A stretch of DNA of 64,000 bases from Nitrobacteraceae bacterium AZCC 2146 (GTDB lineage Bacteria; Pseudomonadota; Alphaproteobacteria; Rhizobiales; Xanthobacteraceae), in the NCBI GenBank assembly GCA_036924855.1, contig JBAGRP010000001.1, positions 5,506,001 to 5,570,000 of the forward strand. Direction: 5' to 3'. The stretch's first letter is position 1; the number at the start of each line of letters is the position of its first letter. The position numbers and the translations under genes were made by a program. The notes beneath the pieces are model-generated. The model saw only the letters and a list, made by a program, of their open reading frames with translations, made no database searches and was not told the origin of the DNA. Positions 9,967-19,278 of the stretch are shown one piece after another.

Positions 9967-12900
9967 ATGATTGCTTTAGTGCGCATCGCCCTGAGCCGGC
10001 CATATACCTTTGTCGTGCTCGCTTTGCTGCTGCTGATTGTCGGACCGCTGGCCGCGCTGCGCACGCCGACCGACATTTTCCCGGATATCCGTATCCCCGT
10101 GATCGGCGTCGTCTGGCAGTATACCGGCCTGCCGCCGGACCAGATGGCCGGCCGCATCACCACGCCGTTCGAACGTACGCTGACCACCACGGTCAACGAC
10201 ATCGAACATATTGTGGCGAATTCCTATGCCGGCTTCGGCATCGTCAAGATCTTCTTTCAGCCCAATGTCGATATCCGCACCGCCAACGCCCAGGTCACCG
10301 CGATCTCGCAAACCCTGCTGAAGCAGTTGCCTCCGGGCGCGACGCCGCCGCTGATCCTGAACTACAGCGCCTCCACTGTGCCGATCATCAACGTCGCGTT
10401 GTCTGGGGATGGCCTCACCGAACAGAATCTTGCCGATATCGGCATCAACCAGCTGCGCACGCCGCTGGTCACGGTGCCCGGCGCCGCGATTCCCTATCCG
10501 TTCGGGGGCAAGCAGCGGCAGGTCCAGATCGACCTCAATTCGAGCGCGCTGCAGGCCCGCGGCCTTTCCGGCCAGGACGTTGCCAATACGCTTGCCGCGC
10601 AGAATCTGATCACGCCCGTCGGCACCCAGAAGATTGGCGGCTTCGAATACACCATCAATCTCAACAACTCGCCGCTGAAGATCAATGAACTCGGCGATTT
10701 GCCGATCCGCAGCGTCAATGGCGCGATGGTCTATGTCCGCGACGTCGCCACCGTGCGCGACGGCAATCCGCCGCAGACCAACATCGTTCACGTTGACGGC
10801 AATCGTTCGGTGCTGATGCAGGTGCTGAAGGCCGGCTCGGTCTCGACGCTGGATATCATCTCCGGCATCAAACAGAAGGTGATCGACTACAAGTCGTCGC
10901 TGCCCGATGCGCTCAAGATCAACTACATCGGCGACCAGTCGGCATTCGTCCGCGGCGCCATTAAGGGTGTGGCCGTTGAAGGTGTCATCGCGGCGCTGCT
11001 GACCTCGGTGATGATCCTGCTGTTTCTCGGCAGCTGGCGCTCCACGATCATCATTGCAGTATCTATTCCGCTGTCGATTCTCGGCGCCATCATCATGTTG
11101 TCGCTGATCGGCGAGACCCTCAACATCATGACGCTTGGCGGTCTTGCGCTGGCGGTCGGCATTCTGGTCGATGACGCCACGGTGACGATCGAGAACATCA
11201 ATTACCATCTTGAGGGCGGCAAGGACGTTGAGCCGGCGATCATGGATGGCGCCAACCAGATCGTGGTGCCGGCGTTCGTCTCACTGCTCTGCATCTGCAT
11301 CGTGTTCGTTCCGATGTTCTTCCTGAACGGCATTGCGCGCTTCCTGTTCGTGCCGATGGCCGAAGCGGTGATGTTCGCGATGCTGTGGTCGTTCCTGCTG
11401 TCGCGCACGCTGGTGCCGACCATGGCCAATTACCTGCTGCAGAAGCATGTGCACCATGCCGAGGGCGAACGGCCGGCGACGCGCAATCCGCTGGTCCGGT
11501 TCCAGCGCGGTTTCGAGGCTCGCTTCGAACGCATCCGCAGCGGCTACCACGGCTTTCTCGATCTGGCGCTGTCGCGTCGTCCGATCTTCGTGATTGGTTT
11601 TCTCAGCTTCGTCGCAGTGTCGTTCCTGCTGGTACCGTTCCTCGGCCGCAATTTCTTCCCGTCGGTCGATGCCGGCAGCATCCTGATGCATGTGCGCACC
11701 CAGGTCGGCACCCGTGTCGAGGAAACCGCCAACCAGTTCGCCGACATTACCAAGGCGGTGCGCAAGATCATCCCGCCGGATCAGATCGAGACCATGACCG
11801 ACAATATCGGCATGCCGATCTCCGGCATCAACCTGACCTACAACAACACCGGTGTGATCGGTCCGCAGGATGGCGATTTCCAGATCAAGCTGAAGGAAGA
11901 TCACAAGCCGACCGCAGACTACGTTCAGGCGCTGCGCGAACAACTGCCACGGCAGTTTCCCGGTGTGAGCTTCGCATTCCTGCCGGCCGATATCGTCAGC
12001 CAGATCCTGAATTTCGGTGCGCCGGCGCCGATCGATCTGCAGATCCGCGGCAACGACCTCGCCGGCAACTTCGCCTATGCCAGCAAGCTCTTGAGCAAGA
12101 TCCGCCGCATTCCCGGCATCGCCGACGCGCGGATTCAGCAGTCGCCGAACAATCCGGTGTTCAACATCGATGTCGACCGCACCCGCGCGCAATATGTCGG
12201 CCTCACCGAACGCGACGTCACCAATTCCCTGGTGGTCAACCTGGCCGGCAGTTCGCAGGTGGCGCCGACCTATTATCTCAACCCCGACAACGGCGTGTCG
12301 TATTCGATCGTGATACAGACGCCGCAATACCAGATCGATTCGCTGAGCGCGCTGGAGACCCTGCCGGTCACCGCCGTCAACGCGACGACCTCGCCGATCC
12401 TCGGCGGCATCGCCAGCATCAAGCGCGCCACGTCCAACGCCGTGGTGTCGCAGTACGACATCCAGTCGCTGGTGCAGATTTACGCCACACCGCAGGGCCG
12501 CGATCTCGGCTCGGTTGCCAACGATATCTACAAGGTGATCGAGGAGACCAGGGCCGAGGTGCCGAAGGGCACCTCCGTGGTGCTGCTTGGCCAGGTGCAG
12601 ACCATGAACAGCGCCTTCTCCGGGCTGTTGTTCGGCTTGCTCGGGGCAGTGGTGCTGATCTATCTGCTCATCGTGGTCAACTTCCAGTCCTGGTCCGACC
12701 CGTTCGTGATCATCACGGCGTTGCCGGCGGCGCTCGCCGGCATCGTCTGGATGCTGTTCACCACCCAGACCACGCTCTCGGTGCCGGCGCTGACCGGCGC
12801 GATCATGTGCATGGGCGTCGCCACCGCCAACAGCGTGCTGGTGATCTCTTTTGCCCGCGAACGCTATGCCATCCTTGGCGATCCCATCGCCGCGGCGTCG

Positions 12901-13152
12901 GAGGCCGGCTTCGTCCGGTTCCGCCCGGTGCTGATGACCGCCTTGGCGATGATCATCGGCATGGCGCCAATGGCGCTGGGCCTGGGCGAGGGCGGCGAGC
13001 AGAACGCGCCGCTCGGCCGCGCCGTCATCGGCGGCCTGATTTTTGCTACGATCGCCACGCTGATGTTCGTGCCGGTGGTCTTCAGCATGGTCCATAAGAA
13101 GCAGCCGCCTGCGCCCAGCGCCGGCCCCTCGGAGAGTGTGCATGCCCACTGA
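9967..13152 (+). CDS. RND efflux transporter permease (AcrB/MdtB-like)
   Basis: Inner-membrane proton-driven exporter, 1061 residues, the usual RND size. TM1 is near residues 10-30, followed by a large periplasmic porter domain. The TM4 proton-relay pair lies in LAVGILVDDATVTIENI near residue 400. The second half repeats the layout with TM7 near 540 and the C-terminal membrane bundle (ALTGAIMCMGVATANSVLVI; MTALAMIIGMAPMALGLGEGGEQNAPLGRAVIGG). It overlaps the membrane fusion gene by 11 bases. Permease-first order is the reverse of acrAB. No outer-membrane channel gene follows, so it probably uses one encoded elsewhere. Substrate unknown. Confidence 0.94.
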   Translation: MIALVRIALSRPYTFVVLALLLLIVGPLAALRTPTDIFPDIRIPVIGVVWQYTGLPPDQMAGRITTPFERTLTTTVNDIEHIVANSYAGFGIVKIFFQPNVDIRTANAQVTAISQTLLKQLPPGATPPLILNYSASTVPIINVALSGDGLTEQNLADIGINQLRTPLVTVPGAAIPYPFGGKQRQVQIDLNSSALQARGLSGQDVANTLAAQNLITPVGTQKIGGFEYTINLNNSPLKINELGDLPIRSVNGAMVYVRDVATVRDGNPPQTNIVHVDGNRSVLMQVLKAGSVSTLDIISGIKQKVIDYKSSLPDALKINYIGDQSAFVRGAIKGVAVEGVIAALLTSVMILLFLGSWRSTIIIAVSIPLSILGAIIMLSLIGETLNIMTLGGLALAVGILVDDATVTIENINYHLEGGKDVEPAIMDGANQIVVPAFVSLLCICIVFVPMFFLNGIARFLFVPMAEAVMFAMLWSFLLSRTLVPTMANYLLQKHVHHAEGERPATRNPLVRFQRGFEARFERIRSGYHGFLDLALSRRPIFVIGFLSFVAVSFLLVPFLGRNFFPSVDAGSILMHVRTQVGTRVEETANQFADITKAVRKIIPPDQIETMTDNIGMPISGINLTYNNTGVIGPQDGDFQIKLKEDHKPTADYVQALREQLPRQFPGVSFAFLPADIVSQILNFGAPAPIDLQIRGNDLAGNFAYASKLLSKIRRIPGIADARIQQSPNNPVFNIDVDRTRAQYVGLTERDVTNSLVVNLAGSSQVAPTYYLNPDNGVSYSIVIQTPQYQIDSLSALETLPVTAVNATTSPILGGIASIKRATSNAVVSQYDIQSLVQIYATPQGRDLGSVANDIYKVIEETRAEVPKGTSVVLLGQVQTMNSAFSGLLFGLLGAVVLIYLLIVVNFQSWSDPFVIITALPAALAGIVWMLFTTQTTLSVPALTGAIMCMGVATANSVLVISFARERYAILGDPIAAASEAGFVRFRPVLMTALAMIIGMAPMALGLGEGGEQNAPLGRAVIGGLIFATIATLMFVPVVFSMVHKKQPPAPSAGPSESVHAH

Positions 13153-14344
13153 TCAGAAACCGCCGGTGTCCCGCCGCAAGCTTGGCCTCGTCGGGATCGT
13201 CGGCCTCTGCGCCGCCGGGGCGATCGTCGTCACCGGCATCATGGCGCGCGCCAAGACCGATGAGGATTTGAAAACCTGGACCGACAACCAGGCGATCCCG
13301 ACCGTCGCGGTGGCGCCGCCCGATGCCCGCGTGCTCAACGCCACCCTCGACCTGCCGGGCCGGCTCGAGGCCTATTACCGCGCGCCGATCTTCGCCCGCG
13401 TCAGCGGCTACCTGAAGAGCTGGAGCGCCGACATCGGCGCCCAGGTCAAGGCCGGCCAGGTCATCGCCGAGATCGAGGCGCCCGACCTCGACCAGCAGTT
13501 GCTGCAGGCTCGCGCCGACCTCGCCAGCCAGCAGTCCAGCGCCAGGCTGTCGGAAGCCACGCTGACCCGCCGCCGCTCGCTGATCGCGTCCAACTTCGTC
13601 TCGATGCAGGAAATCGACGAGCGTACCGCCGACCTCGCCAACAAGAAGGCCGCGGTCAATTCCGGCCAGGCCAATGTGGAGCGACTGGAAGCGCTGGCCG
13701 GCTACAAGAAGATCAGCGTGCCGTTCGACGGCGTCATCACCCAGCGCAACACCGACGTCGGTGCGTTGATCTCCGGTGGCACCGGCACCGGCCCGGCGAT
13801 GTTCGTGGTCTCCGATATCAAGAAGCTGCGCGTCTATGTCGATGTGCCGCAGAGCTATGTGCCGGCCATCAAGGTCGGCGCCAAGGCGATCATCACTGTG
13901 CCGGACTATCCGAACCGGACCTTTGCGGCCACCGTCGAAGCCTCGTCGCAGTCGGTTGACGTGGCGTCGGGCACCACGCGGATGCAGCTCGCGCTCGACA
14001 ATGCCAAGGGCGAATTGCTGCCCGGCGGCTATGCCAATGTGAAGATGAGCCTCGCCCGCGATGCGGTGCCGCTGCACATTCCCGCCAGCGCGCTCATTTT
14101 CAACCAGAACGGCCTGCGCGTCGCCACCGTCGGCCCGGATGACAAGATCCTGTTCAAGACCGTGACGATTGCCCGCGACCTTGGCCGCGATATCGAACTC
14201 GCCTCCGGCGTTTCGCCCGACGACCGCATCGTCACCGCGCCGCCCGACGGCCTCGCCAACGGCGACCAGGTCCGCGTCACCGGCGGCGCGTCGAAGGTCA
14301 ACAAGCCGACCACGGCGTCGGAAAAGCAGGATGTAAAGGGCTGA
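13142..14344 (+). CDS. RND efflux periplasmic adaptor (membrane fusion protein)
   Basis: 400 residues from the ATG at 13142 (a GTG six bases earlier is also possible). The N-terminal membrane anchor GIVGLCAAGAIVVTGIM has no lipobox cysteine. A biotinyl-lipoyl-like half motif follows (RVSGYLKSWSADIGAQVKAGQVIAEI), then an alpha-helical hairpin (LLQARADLASQQSSARLSEATLTRR), the second lipoyl half (FDGVITQRNTDVGALIS) and beta-barrel and membrane-proximal domains. It couples the permease to an outer-membrane channel. The start lies inside the permease gene, indicating translational coupling. Confidence 0.93.
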   Translation: MPTDQKPPVSRRKLGLVGIVGLCAAGAIVVTGIMARAKTDEDLKTWTDNQAIPTVAVAPPDARVLNATLDLPGRLEAYYRAPIFARVSGYLKSWSADIGAQVKAGQVIAEIEAPDLDQQLLQARADLASQQSSARLSEATLTRRRSLIASNFVSMQEIDERTADLANKKAAVNSGQANVERLEALAGYKKISVPFDGVITQRNTDVGALISGGTGTGPAMFVVSDIKKLRVYVDVPQSYVPAIKVGAKAIITVPDYPNRTFAATVEASSQSVDVASGTTRMQLALDNAKGELLPGGYANVKMSLARDAVPLHIPASALIFNQNGLRVATVGPDDKILFKTVTIARDLGRDIELASGVSPDDRIVTAPPDGLANGDQVRVTGGASKVNKPTTASEKQDVKG

Positions 14345-14360
14345 GCTGAGGTTGTAGCTT

Positions 14361-14503
14361 AGCCTCGTGCCCCGGATGCTGCGCAACGCGCTGCGCTTGC
14401 AGCGTGGTGCGCTGCTGATCCGGGGCCTATCGTTGTGCGAAGAATGGGTCCCGGATCTGCGGAGCAGCGCAAGGGCGCTGCACCGCGTCCGGGACACGAG
14501 GCT
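14361..14503. repeat. Long inverted-repeat element between convergent genes
   Basis: Begins AGCCTCGTGCCCCGGA and ends TCCGGGACACGAGGCT, so the outer 16-base ends pair almost perfectly. Nested GCGCTGCGC/GCAGCGC-type pairings lie inside. It fills the space between the efflux operon and the thiolase-like gene, which point at each other. It is unlike the GTCATTGCGAGGAGC family and resembles a second REP-type element; it may also act as a bidirectional terminator. Confidence 0.7.
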
Positions 14504-14504
14504 C

Positions 14505-16016
14505 TCACCCCACCCGCCACTCCAGCACGCCATCACCGGCCGTGCTGATCGTGCCTGACGATCCCACCGGCGTGCGGTCCATGTTCAACAAATGCGCCAG
14601 TGTCGCTGTGTCCTGCGCCGGCACGCGGGCGAGAGCGCGGGCATTGTCCGCGGTGCGCAGGATCACCACGCCGTGCTCGGCATCGCCATTGCGGCCATAG
14701 ATCACCGTAAAGCTTTCCACGGTGCCGTTGCCTGAGGCTTCGGTGACATACTTAGGCACTGGCTTGCGGTTGCGATCGGCCTCCGCCTGCACATTGGTGT
14801 TTTGCGAGAGCGTGGCCCTGGGCGCTTCGCGCGACACCACCAGTGCATGGTGCTTGGTGACAAACCCGCCCTGGCCATACAGCAGTCCGACCTTGGCGCC
14901 GGCGCGCAGCTTCCGCACCATCGCGCAGGCGGCATGGGCCATGTAGTCGTTGAGCGGCGCGCCGAAGAAGGTCAGGCCGCCAGTCACCGTCGGCTGCACG
15001 TCGGCGCCGAGGCCCAACGTACGCCGTGCCATCTTCGGCACGCAGGGAAAGCAGCTATACAGTTCGATGGCGTCGAACGCCTTGCTGTCGCCATCGACCA
15101 GATTCATCGTCGCCTTCAGCACGGCATTCTGGGCGTGGCTTTCGACATACTGGTCGCGATCGAGATAATCGCGCGGCTCTTCCGCCGAAGCGCCGCCCCA
15201 GATGTGCACCATGCGGCTTTCGGGGACGCCCGCGGCGCGCGCCTTGGCCAGACTCGTCACCAGAATTGCCGCGCTCTGGTTCACCATCGGATTGGCCACC
15301 ATCAGCTTGGTGTAGGGCCAGGCGATCAGCCGGTTGTCCGGCGAAGGCTGAGTGATCGCCTCCGGCGTGTAGCTGCGCTTCAGCCACGCCTCGGGATTTT
15401 GCGCGGCAACGCCGGCGTAGCGCGACCACAGCTCACCGGATTCCTGGTGCGCCTCGCGCGGGGTCTGGCCCCAATGCGCGGCGGAAGCCGCCTCATAGAA
15501 CGGATATACCGTGACCGGTTTTGCGACGCCCAGCATGGTCGCCATCGGCTTCTGGTAGTTGGCACCGCGCAGCGGCTCCGGCGCGTCCTTGGCGAATGGC
15601 GTCCATGGCAGCGTCACGCCGGCGCGCTCGGCCTTGGTCGCCGTGCTCTGCGCCTCGGCGCCGCAGATCGCGGCGACGCTGGCCTCGCCGCGGGCGATGC
15701 GCTGCGCAGCTTCGTGAATATAGCGGATCGGGCTCTCGCCGCCGACCGGGCCGTAATAGGCGTGCTTTGGCGCGATGCCGAGTTTGTCGCTCAGTTGCTT
15801 GGCGGGATCGCTGTAGCGCCAGCTGAGGAAATTGACGATATCGAGCGAGTCGATGTCGTGCAGCAGCTTGCCGCCGGCATCCTGTTCGGCCCGCTTCAGC
15901 GCCTCGACCATCAGCGCCAGCGGCTCCAGGCCGGCGGTGAGTTCTTTCGGATGATTGGAGAATTCGCCGACGCCGACGATGACGGGAATGCGGTCTTCGG
16001 GGAAGGTCATTGCCAT
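14505..16016 (-). CDS. Thiolase-like acetyl-CoA acetyltransferase (non-classical, about 500 residues)
   Basis: 503 residues from the ATG at 16016; upstream in-frame ATGs exist, the farthest inside a palindromic repeat, so the inner start (MAMTFPEDRIPVIVGVGEF) is preferred. The N-terminal half has the thiolase fold with VAAICGAEAQSTATKAERAG, where the classical nucleophile motif (C-x-S) is not obvious. The C-terminal half contains YSCFPCVPKMARRTLGLG, GGLTFFGAPLNDYMAHAACAMV and GLLYGQGGFVTKHHALVVS, the histidine/cysteine end of thiolases. It belongs to the SCP2/thiolase-like group often found with acyl-CoA degradation genes. The reaction cannot be fixed from sequence; cleavage or condensation of an acyl-CoA is inferred. 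Confidence 0.8.
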   Translation of the reverse strand: MAMTFPEDRIPVIVGVGEFSNHPKELTAGLEPLALMVEALKRAEQDAGGKLLHDIDSLDIVNFLSWRYSDPAKQLSDKLGIAPKHAYYGPVGGESPIRYIHEAAQRIARGEASVAAICGAEAQSTATKAERAGVTLPWTPFAKDAPEPLRGANYQKPMATMLGVAKPVTVYPFYEAASAAHWGQTPREAHQESGELWSRYAGVAAQNPEAWLKRSYTPEAITQPSPDNRLIAWPYTKLMVANPMVNQSAAILVTSLAKARAAGVPESRMVHIWGGASAEEPRDYLDRDQYVESHAQNAVLKATMNLVDGDSKAFDAIELYSCFPCVPKMARRTLGLGADVQPTVTGGLTFFGAPLNDYMAHAACAMVRKLRAGAKVGLLYGQGGFVTKHHALVVSREAPRATLSQNTNVQAEADRNRKPVPKYVTEASGNGTVESFTVIYGRNGDAEHGVVILRTADNARALARVPAQDTATLAHLLNMDRTPVGSSGTISTAGDGVLEWRVG

Positions 16017-16049
16017 TTTCTTGTGTTCACTTTTCTCGGACATTTCAGC

Positions 16050-16166
16050 CGTCATTGCGAGGAGCACTTGCGACGAAGCAATCCAGTCCTCGCTTGTAGC
16101 CTTCTGAATTGCTTCGCCCAGCGCAAATTGGCGAAGACGCCAATTTTCGCAAGGCTCGCAATGACG
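16050..16166. repeat. Intergenic palindromic repeat, copy 2 (expanded right arm)
   Basis: Left arm CGTCATTGCGAGGAGC, right arm GCTCGCAATGACG. Compared with the other copies it carries about 30 extra bases in the right half, including its own inverted pair ATTGGCG/CGCCAAT. It lies between two minus-strand genes. Confidence 0.85.
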
Positions 16167-16169
16167 AAA

Positions 16170-17303
16170 CTATTCCGCCACCAGCGCATTCATATGTTCG
16201 ATGGCCTCGGCAAAATCTTCCTTGAATTCCTGCACAACTGCGCCTGTGGATTTGACGCTGTCAATCAGGCCGACGCCCTGGCCGACGAAATAGCTGACGA
16301 GATCGCGCGCCTGCGCATTGCCCGCCGCGGCGGAGCGGTCGATCGAGGCAAAGGCGTCGCGGCTGATCAGGCTCTGCAGCGGCATCGGCAGCGCGCCGGG
16401 ACTATCCGGGCCGCGGTCCCAGGCGTCGGTCCACACCGAGCGCAGCTGCCGCGCCGGCTTGCCGGTACGGCCCTTGGACCGGATCGCATCGCGCGACGAT
16501 GCCGCGATCATTTTTTCGCGGAAAATTTCGGTGGTTTCGGATTCCACTGTCGCCAGCCACACCGAGCCGGTCCAGGCACCGGCGGCGCCCATCGCCATGC
16601 AGGCCGCCATCTGCCGCCCGGTCATGATGCCGCCCGCCGCCAGCACCGGGACGTCACGGATCGGCCGGATCGCCTTGATCACCTCCGGTACCAGCACCAT
16701 GGTCGAGACTTCGCCGCAATGGCCGCCAGCCTCGGTGCCCTGCGCGACCAGGATATCGACGCCGGCGGCGACCTGCCGGATCGCATGTTCCTTGGCGCCG
16801 ACCAGTGCGGCCACGGGAACGCCATGCGCCTTGCCCATCTCGATCATCGCCTTCGGCGGAACGCCCAGCGCATTGGCGATCAGCCGGATCGGATGGTTGA
16901 AGGAAACTTCGAGCAACTGCAGCGCACGTGCGCCGTCGAACGGCTGCGGCTGGTTCGCCGGCACCTCGGTGATCGCCAGCTCGATGCCGTATTTCTTCAG
17001 CAGGCTGCGCGTAAAATCGCGATGCGCCGGCGTGATGCGGCTCTCCAGGCTCTTCCAGGTGACGTCCTTTTCGCCGGCCGTTGAAATGTTTTCCGGGATC
17101 AGCACGTCGATGCCGTAGGGCTTGCCATCGACGTGATCGTCGATCCACTTCAATTCCTGTTTCAGCGTCTCCGGCGAATGCACCGTCGCCCCGAGCACGC
17201 CGAATCCGCCGGCGCGGCTGACGGCCGCGACCACGTCGCGGCAATGGCTGAAGGCGAGCAGGGGAAACTCAATTCCCAGCATCTCGCAAATCGGCGATTT
17301 CAT
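16170..17303 (-). CDS. Nitronate monooxygenase-like FMN protein (2-nitropropane dioxygenase family)
   Basis: 377 residues forming an FMN-binding TIM barrel. Diagnostic segments are GIEFPLLAFSHCRDVVAAVSRAGGFGVLG at the N-terminus (catalogue feature of the NPD family), VDILVAQGTEAGGHCG (phosphate-binding and catalytic-histidine loop) and PVLAAGGIMTGRQMAACMAMGAAGAWTGS (phosphate loop). Some members of this family are enoyl reductases or act on unknown substrates, so nitronate oxidation is only one possibility. It shares its strand and a short gap with the thiolase-like gene and is divergent from the Baeyer-Villiger monooxygenase. Confidence 0.85.
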   Translation of the reverse strand: MKSPICEMLGIEFPLLAFSHCRDVVAAVSRAGGFGVLGATVHSPETLKQELKWIDDHVDGKPYGIDVLIPENISTAGEKDVTWKSLESRITPAHRDFTRSLLKKYGIELAITEVPANQPQPFDGARALQLLEVSFNHPIRLIANALGVPPKAMIEMGKAHGVPVAALVGAKEHAIRQVAAGVDILVAQGTEAGGHCGEVSTMVLVPEVIKAIRPIRDVPVLAAGGIMTGRQMAACMAMGAAGAWTGSVWLATVESETTEIFREKMIAASSRDAIRSKGRTGKPARQLRSVWTDAWDRGPDSPGALPMPLQSLISRDAFASIDRSAAAGNAQARDLVSYFVGQGVGLIDSVKSTGAVVQEFKEDFAEAIEHMNALVAE

Positions 17304-17518
17304 CGGTTTGCTCCCACAGCATCTTGCCTCGACCCGCTTCGATCGGCGGGCTCAACGAACGCTAGCGCATGCGATGGGACGATGCCAAGCGAGGCCTCCT
17401 GTCCATTCCGCCGCGCAAAATATCCGCGCCCGCCCGGATCTTTTGCCGCTTGCACTTTTGCCGTGCGGGGGGAATGCTGTGCCTAAACAAAGCAAAACAA
17501 ACTACCGGGAGCGAAAAC

Positions 17519-19189
17519 ATGGTCGCCTTGCAGCCGCAATCCGTCCAACAGCGAACCGCTGGTGCCGCGAATGTCGACGCCGTCGTGGTCGGCGCCGGTT
17601 TCGCCGGGCTCTACATGCTGCACAAGCTCCGCGGCCTTGGGCTCTCGGTGAAAGTCTACGAGCAGGGCGGCGATGTCGGCGGCACGTGGTACTGGAACCG
17701 GTATCCCGGCGCGCGCTGCGATGTCGAGAGCATGCAGTATTCGTTTTCGTTCGATGACCAGCTGCAGCAGGACTGGGACTGGAGCGAGCGCTATGCGCCG
17801 CAGCCGGAAATCCTGCGTTATGCCAATCACGTGGCCGACCGCTTCGATCTGCGAAAAGACATCCAGCTCAACACCCGCGTCGACTCCACCGTGTTCGATG
17901 AGCACCGCAACGAATGGACGGTGACCACGTCGGACGGTAATAAAGTCACCGCGCACTACGTCGTGCTCGCCACCGGCTGCCTGTCGAATGCGCGAACGCC
18001 CGAATTCAAGGGCATGGCTGATTTCAAGGGCAAGATCTATCACACCGGGCACTGGCCGCATGAGCCTGTGGATTTTTCCGGCCAGCGTGTCGGCGTGATC
18101 GGCACCGGATCCTCCGCGATCCAGTCGGTGCCGGTGATCGCCGAGCAGGCCAGCCAGCTCTTTGTTTTCCAGCGCACCGCGAACTTCAGCGTGCCGGCGC
18201 GCAATGCGCTGCTGACCGACGACGAGCGAAAGTCGTTCCGCGATAATTATCCGGAAATCCGCCGCCGCGCCCGCGAGGACATGAAGAATGGCATCGTACA
18301 GGAGGTGCCCGATCGCGGCGCGCTCGACGATCCCGAGCATGCGCGCCGCGCCAAGTACGAATCGCGCTGGAGCAGCGGCGGCCTCACCTTTATGGGGGTC
18401 TACAACAACCTGGCGCTGGACCAGCAGGCCAACGACACCGCGGCGAATTTCATCCGCGAGAAGATCGCCGAGATCGTCAAGGATCCGGAGACGGCAAGAC
18501 TGCTGCAGCCGAACAACCACCCGGTCGGCTCCAAGCGTATCTGCGTCGATACCGACTACTACGCCACCTTCAACCGTCCCCATGTGAAGCTGGTGGATAT
18601 CCGCAGCCATCCGATCGAGCAGATCCTGCCGCATGCGGTGCGCAGCGGCGGCAAGGACCATGAGGTGGATGCGCTGGTGCTCGCCACCGGTTTCGACGCG
18701 ATGACGGGTTCGGTGGCGAAGATCGCGATCCGCGGCCGGGGCGGCCAGACGCTGAACGACAAATGGGCGGAAGGGCCGCGCACTTATCTCGGCCTGATGA
18801 GCGCCGGTTTTCCGAACCTGTTCATCATTACCGGCCCCGGTAGCCCGTCGGTGCTGAGCAACATGATCGTCTCGATCGAGCAGCACGTCGACTGGATCGC
18901 CGAGTGTGTCGCCTACATGCGCGACCGCGGCGTCGACAGCATGGAGGCCACGCATCAGGCCGAGGACAAATGGGTCGCCCATGTCAACGAGGTCGCTGAC
19001 GGGACGCTCTATCCGCAGGCCAATTCCTGGTACATGGGTGCCAATATCCCCGGCAAGCCGCAGATCTTCATGCCCTATATCGGCGGCGTCGGCGCCTACC
19101 GGCAGATCTGCAATGATGTCGCGGCGAAGGATTATGAAGGCTTCGCGATGAATGTTGGGGTACGGCCGAGGGCCGCGGCTGCGTTCTGA
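17519..19189 (+). CDS. Baeyer-Villiger-type flavin monooxygenase (class B)
   Basis: 556 residues from the ATG at 17519 (GGGAGC eight bases upstream). It has two Rossmann motifs: FAD site VVVGAGFAGLYMLHKL at the N-terminus and NADPH site VGVIGTGSSAIQSVPV near residue 195. The Baeyer-Villiger fingerprint F-x-G-x-x-x-H-x-x-x-W-P is present as FKGKIYHTGHWP, and GTWYWNRYPGARCDVES is the usual cyclohexanone/steroid monooxygenase loop. It would insert oxygen next to a ketone to give an ester or lactone. Neighbouring acyl-CoA genes could consume the product. The substrate is not predictable from this sequence. Confidence 0.93.
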   Translation: MVALQPQSVQQRTAGAANVDAVVVGAGFAGLYMLHKLRGLGLSVKVYEQGGDVGGTWYWNRYPGARCDVESMQYSFSFDDQLQQDWDWSERYAPQPEILRYANHVADRFDLRKDIQLNTRVDSTVFDEHRNEWTVTTSDGNKVTAHYVVLATGCLSNARTPEFKGMADFKGKIYHTGHWPHEPVDFSGQRVGVIGTGSSAIQSVPVIAEQASQLFVFQRTANFSVPARNALLTDDERKSFRDNYPEIRRRAREDMKNGIVQEVPDRGALDDPEHARRAKYESRWSSGGLTFMGVYNNLALDQQANDTAANFIREKIAEIVKDPETARLLQPNNHPVGSKRICVDTDYYATFNRPHVKLVDIRSHPIEQILPHAVRSGGKDHEVDALVLATGFDAMTGSVAKIAIRGRGGQTLNDKWAEGPRTYLGLMSAGFPNLFIITGPGSPSVLSNMIVSIEQHVDWIAECVAYMRDRGVDSMEATHQAEDKWVAHVNEVADGTLYPQANSWYMGANIPGKPQIFMPYIGGVGAYRQICNDVAAKDYEGFAMNVGVRPRAAAAF

Positions 19190-19195
19190 GAAGTT

Positions 19196-19276
19196 GTCAT
19201 TGCGAGGAGCCCTTGCGACGAAGCAATCCAGTCTGAGCCCGTGTTGCTGGATTGCTTCGCTGCGCTCGCAATGACG
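19196..19276. repeat. Intergenic palindromic repeat, copy 3
   Basis: GTCATTGCGAGGAGC left arm, GCTCGCAATGACG right arm, inner pair GCAATCCAG/CTGGATTGC. It sits between convergent genes (monooxygenase and SDR) and ends three bases before the SDR stop codon. Confidence 0.9.
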
Positions 19277-19278
19277 AA

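Noticed and set aside
11281..13149. 622-residue minus-strand open frame opposite the RND permease
   Set aside because: Low-complexity His/Asp/Arg translation; no start signal; the plus-strand gene carries all RND motifs.
14802..17084. 760-residue plus-strand open frame across the thiolase-like and nitronate monooxygenase-like genes
   Set aside because: Runs antisense through two well-supported genes and through a palindromic repeat between them; the sequence has no domain.
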